Assembly: GCF_958295425.1 (NCBI RefSeq)
Contig: NC_081145.1
Coordinates: forward strand, 12,373,099-12,437,098
Source: Solea solea
Taxonomy: Eukaryota > Chordata > Actinopteri > Pleuronectiformes > Soleidae
Direction: 5' to 3'
Length of the DNA stretch: 64,000 nucleotides
The notes under the pieces were generated by a model, which was not told where the DNA came from, did no database searches, and worked only from the letters and a program-made list of their open reading frames with translations. Position numbers and translations under genes: made by a program. Positions 56,115 to 64,000 of this stretch are shown here, piece by piece (within the stretch, counting starts at the first letter, position 1; every line of letters begins with the position of its first letter).

Positions 56115-56471
56115 TATACTTATAATACTTTTCATACCCAGTGGAAAAACTGCTATTCCTCAATAAAAACCTCTGAATTCATCCCCAAGTTACACAAGCA
56201 CAGCCCACCTTCCCTGCACCTACTTTGTTTCCTCGACCACACCCTCTCTCAATCCCAGATACTAGTTAACCTTGTCTACTGAATAAGCTGAATATAATAT
56301 GTTCAGCAGTAAACAACCAACACTGTCTGTCACAACGGCAATCACTGGCATGTTGTCTAATATTTCACCACTAGATGTCACTGAAATGAACCTTTGAATG
56401 AATGAACCCATGTTCAATACAATTGGCAAAGTGGTTCAATACTGCTTTATTGCTTCATTTGAGCATCACTA

Positions 56472-56479
56472 CTCCTAGC
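56472..56479. repeat. Right target-site duplication of the hAT element
   Basis: ctcctagc, repeated exactly at 55610-55617. Confidence 0.9.
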
Positions 56480-56527
56480 TACAGACACACTCACTGCTAC
56501 AGGGGTTGTTTCGCTACCAGTTTGTGT

Positions 56528-56565
56528 CGGAAGCACACTGCGCATGCGTGAATCTGCCATCTTGG
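56528..56565. promoter_or_regulatory. ETS, NRF-1 and YY1-like motif cluster, likely ancestral cox5a promoter
   Basis: Within 38 bp are cggaag (ETS/GABP, 56528-56533), tgcgcatgcgt (NRF-1, 56539-56549) and gccatcttgg (YY1, 56556-56565). Promoters of nuclear-encoded respiratory subunits commonly combine these sites. The cluster lies just beyond the hAT insertion, so it was probably directly upstream of cox5a before the insertion. Confidence 0.55.
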
Positions 56566-56572
56566 ACGGCAC

Positions 56573-57039
56573 GTGTTATGCCGAGTTCTGTACCTGCCGA
56601 GAATTGCATGCCTCTGACGGGAACGCGCACGGCTGAAGCGGAAACCATCGCATCGGACATCAACCTCGTACTTTTATGGCAAAGTACGGCTTGAAGGCGA
56701 TACTTTTTTAGGATTTATTAGTGGTGCTAAGTCATCCGAGTACAGAAGTGTATGTTTTCAATTACTTAGTGACTATTAACGTTATTTGCCAGAGGTTATT
56801 TCGTGAGCTTATTGTTACATTTGTAAAACGATAAAGCCTATAATGGTCTACAGTACATTATGACACAATATGATACAATCAAGAGGGGGTGCATTTTTCT
56901 GCAAAAATGTATCGCCTTCAAGTCGTAGCTTGCTATAAAAGTATGAGCTTGTTGGTGACCGATGGTTTCCGCTCCAGCTGTGCGCGTTCCTGTCAGATGT
57001 ATGCAATTCTTGGCAGGCAGGCAGAACTCGGTATAACAC
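56573..57039. repeat. Long foldback: two 131-bp inverted arms around a 205-bp spacer
   Basis: The left arm at 56573-56703 and the right arm at 56909-57039 are inverted copies at roughly 85% identity by eye. Shared words include gagcggaaaccatcg-like, ggaacgcgcac, cttgaaggcgatac and ccgagttctg. No protein is apparent in either arm. Confidence 0.85.
56780..56936 (-). repeat. Inverted repeat arm B flanking cox5a
   Basis: Partner of 52495-52627 in the opposite orientation. It covers most of the foldback spacer and the beginning of the right foldback arm. Confidence 0.9.
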
Positions 57040-58039
57040 CTGTTTTGGTACGTGACATGGACAAACGAGACAAAAAAATATAAATATTATATAAATATTT
57101 TCTCGACAAACTTTCTTTATAAATCCTTACAGGCGAATACATTTCATAAGACTTTGCAGTGTTGTTAGCTAATGTCGTGTGTTGTTGTCTTGAAGTTGAT
57201 TAAATACAATGTATAAACTCTTACTAACACTAACACACTACAAACAAACTTGAGATGCTTTGAAAGGTCAGAGGTTAATCATTCCTTGATTATGTAAATA
57301 CATTTCCCCCATAATACGAGCAAATACAGTGAATACAGCTACTTATCTATCTATCTGTACTGCTACAAATAATGAAAATTTAAATATGCGCATATATTAC
57401 CACAACTGATTTATGCTATTTATACTATCCTGACCTCGATACATAGATGCATTACTGATTAAATAATATGTATTAAAAGAAGGTCTTTCATTTTTACCCT
57501 TTGAGGCAGGTGTGACCAAGTGACATCACCAATAAGAATGTGAACTCCTGTTATGAAGCCTTGAGATTTGGAGTTTGACCATCACCATATTGAGGTTTTG
57601 GAACCAGAAGTTCACCAAGTTGACGATACCAGCTGGCTGTCACTCACACTGTCCCGTGTCATTTATTTAACTCCAAATGAGAACTAATTTACAAAAGTGA
57701 CATCATGTTTTATTGATGAAGGCCCCAAAATGGCAATTGAGAAAACCACTGCAAAAAAAATAGTTACTGATGTAAATCAAGTTAGAAGGAAAAAGAATTC
57801 CATTCGAATGGAGCTCTTATTTGGAACCAATGGATTCGCCCCCTGGTGTCTATTCACTGTATTGTTACCTCCAGGGTTCCTTCATTTGACAACCAGAAGA
57901 CTTCATCCACATTTTATTTACAGTTGATGTATGGGATCTGCACAAATCTGAAGCTGCTAAAAGGTACAATGAAACAATCCTCTGATCACCTCATAAATAA
58001 CACATTTCTGATATTTCATGATATACAGTTAGACTTTGG
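57040..58039. other. Intergenic region before rpp25 stop
   Basis: No coding exon recognised. The 57480-57900 stretch (aaaatggcaattgag, ggattcgccccctggtgtc) looks like a dispersed teleost repeat, but I cannot name it. A minus-strand AATAAA at about 57911-57916 could serve rpp25. Confidence 0.4.
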
Positions 58040-58627
58040 TTAGGGAAGCTGGGACCATGCACTCCAGTCCTCCTGCAGAGCTCTCTGTCTCTCTGTGTGG
58101 TTTTGTGGAGGTTGATATCCTGGGTCCTGGGGGTCCAGTGGGTCTTTGGAGAGCAGGATACAGATGGCAGGAACTGTTCTCTGCGTGGTTGTACCTGCTG
58201 CTCCCTGTTGTGGATTCGCCCAAACCTCCGTCACTGTCTTGTAGTAGAGTTTGGACACCTGGTGCAGTCCTCCCACTTTACGTTTTAGGATCTCCACACA
58301 GGTGATGGTCTTGGTGACTGCTCTACCCGAGCCAGTGAAAACCACTTGCCTCAGCAATGTCCCACTATCATCTCTACTCTCTCCTTGCATGCGAGCTGTC
58401 ACAAACCTCAGTAAATTGCAGATCTTGCTTCCTCCTTTCACTCTCATATACAGAGTGTCTGCTGCTATGCCTTGGATTGAATAAGGGCTCCTGTCCTCTG
58501 TTTGGCTGATTCTCCTGAAGTGGCTTTGGTCAGGTTTTGTAGATACAGATGAAGACGGCAGAGAGGGACTGAGTGAAGCCGACTGTGGCTCCATTGCAGC
58601 GCTGCATGCTTCACTTGAACTCTTCAT
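58040..58627 (-). CDS. rpp25: Ribonuclease P/MRP protein subunit p25 (Alba family), complete
   Basis: RNA-binding subunit of nuclear RNase P and RNase MRP, which process tRNA and rRNA precursors; it pairs with RPP20. A single open exon of 195 codons; the family is usually intronless. The Alba domain spans about residues 58-165: MRVKGGSKICNLLRFVTARM, the glycine loop FTGSGRAVTKTITCVEILKR, GLHQVSKLYYKTVTEVW and ICILLSKDPLDPQDPGYQPP. The N-terminal Ser-rich extension has a second in-frame Met at codon 12, and the first Met is reported. Synteny (cox5a next door) supports RPP25 over its paralogue RPP25L. Confidence 0.95.
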   Translation of the reverse strand: MKSSSEACSAAMEPQSASLSPSLPSSSVSTKPDQSHFRRISQTEDRSPYSIQGIAADTLYMRVKGGSKICNLLRFVTARMQGESRDDSGTLLRQVVFTGSGRAVTKTITCVEILKRKVGGLHQVSKLYYKTVTEVWANPQQGAAGTTTQRTVPAICILLSKDPLDPQDPGYQPPQNHTERQRALQEDWSAWSQLP

Positions 58628-60722
58628 CTGACCCGTGGGTTCAATCCAACAAAATAACAGTGGCGGAGACGAAGGATCTGAACCTGCAGCCTTGGTGATC
58701 TAAAGCAGTTTTCTTTTCTTCAAAAAACAAAAAACTGAACATGCCTTTAATCCAGACTTGTGTCTTATCTTGTGATGCATTTGTTTTTTTTTTCTCTAGA
58801 CTATACTAAGATGACTGCCAGCATAATAAATAGGACACTTTCTTCTAATCCCATTGATGTGAAAGAAAAGACGCCCTTGAACCATTTAGCACTGAGGACA
58901 GCTGATGCCAACAAACACATATGAGGCTCAGAGACAGACATATACAATGGGACATTGTGGCTCTTAAAGGGACATGCAACATTTAATCTTCTAGTTTGTT
59001 TGTTTTGGAATAGAAGGATTTTGCTTTAATTATATGGACAAATAAACACTGGTTAACTAGATTTAACAAGGCAGCACATTGGCCCATGTTGTCCTATTTT
59101 GTCCATATTCTTGATTTCTTTTTTCTGTTGATATTTACATTACAGTCTGCTTGATATGAATATGTACAGATATTCATTTATTTATTATTACCCCTTTAGC
59201 CTCCACAAGGAGGAGACTGCTGGGGCAAATCCCAGCTGACATAGGGCAACAAGTGGGGTCACACCCTGGACAGGTCACCAGTCCATTGCAGGGTCAACTT
59301 ATATTGAAATAAATTATGTTTCCCTTTGCACTAGCAACAAAGAGTCGTACAGCTATTTAGAAACTCCACATTTCTCCTCCCTTCAGTCCATCACCTGCTG
59401 GGCTGATAAAGAAAACGCATCCTACAAAAATTTGAGTCAATGGCATTTACTAGGACAATCATATCTTGGAGCTGCTACTTACTATAATAAGATTTGATCT
59501 CTGTCCAGATGCAAGCAGAGGTGTTTCCATTGTTATTCTCTTAAGAGGAGCAGGGGGATAGGGATGCAGCTGTGGGGCTCATATGGAACCACTATACTGT
59601 TATAATGGTGTGTTTCTGCCTCAGAGGATGCTGAGCACAGCTTGTTATTCACTGACTCCAACAATGAACACAAAGATACAATTCGTTCATGCAGCTGGCA
59701 CCAAAGGGAATATTTCTATGGCCATAATGCCTATTAATTGTCATTCAATTGTTCATTGGTGAATATTCAATATAACAGCAATTCGGTTATTTAGCATTTT
59801 TTTGATGGTGTGAACAAATGCCTACTTATATTTGTATGTGTATGTTATTTTGTGTTGTTTTATGGAAATGTTTCAGATGTGCTCATATAGTATAATCCAA
59901 TGTTTACATTGTCTCTGCATTTTACTCATTATTATTAGTATTATGAATATTTTACACATAATTGCACATAAGTGCAATACACATATATAATATCCTGTGT
60001 TCAATCTTTGTTTATACTGTAAATATCAAGCCCATACTCTATATATTCTGGAAACTGTCTATAATGTACATTGTATTTTAACTTTTTATAGTCATACATG
60101 TTAATATCTTTCTATATTGTACTTTCTTGGAAATGCACATTTATTATTTATCATCTTTATCTTTACTGTCTTTGCTGCGGTGACAATGTAAATTTCCCCT
60201 CTGCTGGACAAATAAAGAACTTTCTTATCTAATTATTCTAGGATGGGTAAAAATGCAGAGAATAATTTCCCTAAGGGGATTAATAAAGTATCTAAAATTA
60301 AAAAAAAATAAAAATTAAATATCCTATTTATTGGCTCTATTAATTACACTTGCTTACACTTCCATCTTGTGGTGAATCACATGTATTACATAAACAACAA
60401 GTAATGTGAATGTGTAAATGAAAAGGGTATCTTTGATGTGTTAAAAAATACTGAAGACGAATATTGTATTGTTCCTTTATTTTAAAAATTAGGTCATAAA
60501 CGCACTCAATGAGAGTGGCAGTAGAAATAGACTTAGACTGAAATAGACAAGGCAAAATGGTTTAACAGGTGCATGATTCAACAACTATTTCTTCCATCAT
60601 GTCATAATATAATTACATATTAGTAATTATTATGAGTATTTTCCTTCCTCTGAGACCTCTGTCTTTTATATAAAATCTACATCATAATGAAGTGTATGTA
60701 CAGTGAGAGGATATTTGTTTTC
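58628..60722. other. Intergenic region rpp25 to PARP6-like gene
   Basis: AT-rich, no coding exon recognised. It contains a LINE 3'-end fragment at about 59190-59300 and a second tail-like segment at about 60170-60300. A minus-strand AATAAA at about 60477-60482 is a plausible polyadenylation signal for the PARP6-like gene. Confidence 0.6.
59190..59300 (+). mobile_element. LINE (L2-like) 3'-end fragment
   Basis: The words gctggggcaaatcccagctg, acatagggcaacaagtgggg and ctggacaggtcaccagtcca in this order are the hallmark of a very common teleost L2-type repeat. Confidence 0.75.
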
Positions 60723-62465
60723 TCAGCACGACTGTGAAGCAATTACTTGTAAAATTTCCCTGTGGATGTGGACATCCTGAGTGTTGACGTGGACGTCTCC
60801 CACCTGACCGTTTTCATACCTAAGAAGGACAAAGGAAATCTGGAGTGAAGCCTGAAACAGATGAGGCGAAGACGCAGAGCGAGAACTTTAGTATGTTTGT
60901 GGGATGAAATCTCCACTGTGGATTAAAAGACTTAGTTTGTTAATACTCGACCTGTAGTTTTGTGTATGAGGCGTTAACCAGTCCATTTCTTAAAATAGAG
61001 TGCCAGTTTTCAATGTGGGAACCACTGAAAGATGGAAGAATAAGGGCTGAGCACACGGAGCATTATTCAGCATGTATATAAGCACTGTTCATTTTGTGCC
61101 GCAGCTCTGATTTTACTCACTGAAAAGCGAAAGTGCTGCCATAAATGTTTCTAGCAGTTTGGAATCGAGCCTCTTTGCAGGGCGGGCTGCTGATCAACAG
61201 AAACTGATGGGGTGTGTGCATGAACCTCAGTTTCTGTTGTACATAGAAGGGGTGAAATGGGCAGAGAGAGTAGCAACAGCGGTGAAATAAAGTGTGAAAC
61301 ACTGCGTGTGGTCTAATATTTGGGAGCTAATTATTAATTATTAACTTCTACTGCTGTAAAACGGTTAAAGAATCATAGTCTAAGTGTAAACTGCTCTATC
61401 GTACCCTGTGCGGTGGAAGCTTGACAATGTGTGATCTGTTGCTTGCTAAAATCCTGTTGTCAAACATACAAACACACATCTGAGTATGAACCTAAGAAAC
61501 ACATGTTAATAACAGTACGAGTGAGAAGCTAGTTTTGATGGTCCCACTCACCACTGTAGTAAGGGATAAGCGAGAGGATCTAATTTATCCATCTGTTTCC
61601 TTATTTCAGAATGTTGACCCTGGAAGAGATTAAACATCAGGAGGACATTCAGCAATCCAGGTTCTTCTCAGACAAGGAGAACTAAATGTCAATGATGTAA
61701 ATCTTAAGATCAGTCACCTGTGCCATTCTCCTGATTAATAAGACATTGTCAAGCGCCTTTTGCAGCCTGTCATAGCTTCTTCTCTGCAACAATAAAGAGC
61801 AATGTTTCAGTAGGAAATATACTGTTCAGGTTATTTCAAATCCAGCCAGTTCTAATCTAGACTCCTTTAGTTCCTACCTTTGGACTAAAGGCCAGAGCTT
61901 TGGGGTTGTAAGGATCAACAACAGAAGGGTACGGTTCAAATATGATGCTCTTGCGTGCAGACTGAAGAGCAGCTCTGCACATAGCGACCAGCAGGTCAAT
62001 CACCTACAGAGCACAGATTATTGGCATAAATAAATCTGGCTATGATCGATCATGTATGATATTAAATGATGCCTTTATTTGGTTCCAACCTCTGCACCAG
62101 TTGCAACGTCCTCTGTAGCTCCGGACATAACGCCCAGTGTATAAAAGGAAAACACACATAGCTCCCTTGTGCAAACTGCAGGCTAAAAAACAAACAAAAC
62201 CTATTTACAGTCACCATACTGTTCTTTTGAAGTTTCACTTCAGCTTATTTCTAAAGATAAATGTACCTTTAAGAGAGGGCCATTCTGAAACATGTGGCGC
62301 TCATCACAGATTATACAGAATTCATTAAGGGTAGACATTCTCTGCTCAGTGTAGCTCATTATCTGTGTACAACAGTGATAGGCAAATGATGACATAAACA
62401 CACTATCCCACAGTCTGTATTAAGTGAAATGAATTAATTTATTGTTGACCTACAGTCTGTTTCAT

Positions 62466-62508
<43 letters not shown>

Positions 62509-63529
62509 TGATAGATAGATAGATAGATAGATAGACTATAAAACTTTGTGAGAAGTGTTAACATGACTATTAAACCCTGACTTTCTTTCTTCAGAAGTGT
62601 TGTTGTAATGAGCTGCATTTACCTGTACTAGGAAACCATGCTGTAGAGTGGGGCTGCTCTTACAGTGCACAGTGGTCTGGGAGGAGAAAAGCAGCTCTAT
62701 CAGCTGTTTGGTGCTAATCTGTGATGGCTTGATAGATGACACCTTCACCCTCTGTGGAAGAACAACACACAAACACATAAACCTTTACTACACAATCTGA
62801 ACATAAGAAGGAGCTGGAGTTTATTTTTGAGTCCTAACCTTTCGACTTGGCATGTAGGTGAAGAGTTCTCCTGTGGGATTCTTGTCAGAGTTCATGTGAT
62901 TTTTGAAACGATTCCGTTTCATCGTTGGGAAAATGATCTTTCCTCTCATTGTTGCCTCGCGGTGCTGATGGGATCTGATTATTACACAGGGAGATGTAAA
63001 CAGACAAGCAGGAACAGATTCAGTCCAAATTAATGAGATGAATGAATGAATGAAATCTTACTTTGACCAGATGCTTAGTCTTGCGCCAAATTTCCTGATC
63101 GTGCCTCTTGGTCTGAACCGGCCGTGTCTGCTCTTCTGTTGGACCACGATGTTCTCATTTGTCAGGTGTTTCCACTCCTGAGATATGAAGAGTGTGAGAA
63201 TACTGGGGGAACAGAAAGAGAGACAAATGTCTGTCTTTATCCGATCAGGTTCATCACTGTCATAACTAATATGACAGAAACACTCACTTCTCTAGTTGTT
63301 TCCCGACACTGAAATGATCTGAGTTGCTTGGCTGAAAGACTTCAACAGAAGGTGCTGCAGTGTGAAATATCATTTGATGAGCTGTCACTCTGATTTAGAA
63401 TTTTACAGTTTTTATTTTGCACCAGTGTTGATGCTCACCAGGGCCGTCCAGATACTGGGAGAGAGAAAAGTGCAGACGGATAACAATGGGCTCTGATGAA
63501 TGAACCCCCCATGCGTTGGCCACCTCCTC
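60723..63529 (-). pseudogene. parp6: PARP6/PARP8-family gene, 3' part, catalytic core exons missing
   Basis: Mono-ADP-ribosyltransferase-family protein. Thirteen consecutive in-frame exons in transcript order: 63439-63529, 63288-63354, 63062-63202, 62839-62974, 62623-62751, 62267-62362, 62090-62182, 61878-62003, 61718-61783, 61552-61619, 61405-61453, 61121-61233, 60952-61024 (416 codons, all phases agree). An isolated last exon follows at 60723-60819. Recognisable blocks are LHFSLSQYLDGP, SSPTLQHGFLVQ, PAVCTRELCVFSFYTLGVMS, IIFEPYPSVVDP, QMDKLDPLAYPLLQW, FMHTPHQFLLISSPP and GSHIENWHSILRNGLVNASY. The next part of the ART fold, with the YGKGIYLS-type motif and later beta-strands, is absent: only 132 bp lie before the last exon (YENGQVGDVHVNTQD). 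The two flanking phases do not match, so direct splicing would give a stop after one codon. Upstream exons lie beyond the window. The gene may be a pseudogene, encode a truncated protein, or reflect a misassembly. PARP6 is favoured over PARP8 by 15q synteny only. Confidence 0.85.
62468..62535. repeat. (GATA)n microsatellite
   Basis: About 17 copies of the GATA tetranucleotide, one with a gatt variant, in an intron of the PARP6-like gene. Confidence 0.95.
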
Positions 63530-64000
63530 CTGTGGACACAAATGGTGTTGTCGTATAATCACACAAAGGTGTCACGACAGCAAACATATCAGTACAGGCT
63601 CTGAAACCGATGTGTAGCACAAATTCGGCAGAATAATGAACCTCGAAAGACAAATCTTGGATCGAACAGGATGTTTCCATAGAACAGAGGAATTTTTCAG
63701 AAGAATATACACAGAGAAAAGACAATATGGATGAATGAAGCACACATCAGTTATGATTCCTCATCTCAATTACACCTCAGGTTTTAGGACATCCCTGAAA
63801 AAGTGATTCCATGCAGTAGAACTAACACCTTTAGTGAAAAGGGACAAATAGTCAGCTATACTATATTATGTATAGTTTTGGACTTTTTAAAGAGACAACA
63901 AGATGCATAATACATATATTTAATGAAGATACTTCATTGTCAACTGTAAATTTAACTTAGGCCCAGGAAGTTGGTATTGATGTTTAAGTCAACATCCACA
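63530..64000 (-). other. Intron or upstream part of the PARP6-like gene
   Basis: No further exon of the gene could be recognised here. The first exon seen starts in phase 0 with EEVANAWGV, which is internal to the family, so the gene must continue past the right edge. Confidence 0.5.

Larger units (their letters stand above)
55618..56471 (+). mobile_element. Short hAT-type DNA transposon inserted at the cox5a 5' end
   Basis: Length 854 bp. The ends are tagtgatgc and its exact complement gcatcacta, fitting the hAT terminal consensus. Flanking it is a perfect 8-bp target duplication, ctcctagc, at 55610-55617 and 56472-56479. Eight-base duplications are diagnostic of the hAT superfamily. Inside lies a BED-finger-like first-exon relic at 55946-56014 and a tRNA-like segment at 56030-56114. 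No transposase core is present, so the element is non-autonomous. Confidence 0.9.

Noticed and set aside
56506..57039. Short frames in the two arms of the foldback
   Set aside because: The frames in the two arms do not encode the same peptide, so the repeat is not protein-driven.
58036..58484. Several plus-strand frames over rpp25
   Set aside because: Antisense shadows of the rpp25 coding exon.

Overview
The window reads as nuclear DNA of a teleost fish. It is AT-rich and densely intron-split, with many dinucleotide and tetranucleotide microsatellites, teleost-type LINE 3' tails and small DNA transposons. Its gene order (csk, edc3, arid3b, cox5a, rpp25) corresponds to human chromosome 15q24. 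No prokaryotic, viral or organellar genes were seen. Gene models were built by hand from open frames, splice sites and remembered family sequences. Exon phases were checked by arithmetic, but no database search was possible.

Layout. 1-5990: a minisatellite of about 38 bp units running off the left edge, with higher-order duplications and an embedded tRNA-like fragment. 8202-13829 (-): csk, complete in 12 coding exons (451 aa), with a probable untranslated first exon near 19.8-20.1 kb. 23385-25341 (-): edc3, complete in 6 coding exons (478 aa). 27111-34191 (+): a coiled-coil gene of about 22 exons and 960 aa that I could not name, ending in a microsatellite-encoded poly-Asp run. 34803-37781 (-): a synaptotagmin-like protein, 5 exons, 533 aa. 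40211-49834 (-): arid3b, 9 coding exons, 566 aa. 53514-55600 (-): cox5a, 4 exons, 141 aa. 58040-58627 (-): rpp25, one exon, 195 aa. 60723-64000 (-): the 3' part of a PARP6/PARP8-family gene.

The strongest unusual points are at the right. A short hAT-type transposon (55618-56471) with a perfect 8-bp target duplication sits 9 bp upstream of the cox5a start codon. A cluster of ETS, NRF-1 and YY1-like motifs typical of nuclear respiratory genes lies just beyond it. Next to that is a long imperfect foldback (56573-57039), and part of it has an inverted copy on the other side of cox5a. The PARP6-like gene keeps in-frame exons up to the start of its catalytic domain and a final exon, but lacks the catalytic core exons between them. 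Splicing the two together would stop at once.

Functionally the genes are unrelated housekeeping or regulatory genes: a Src-family inhibitory kinase, an mRNA decapping scaffold, an ARID transcription factor, a cytochrome oxidase subunit, an RNase P/MRP subunit and an ADP-ribosyltransferase-family protein. The window is a conserved synteny block, not a single pathway.
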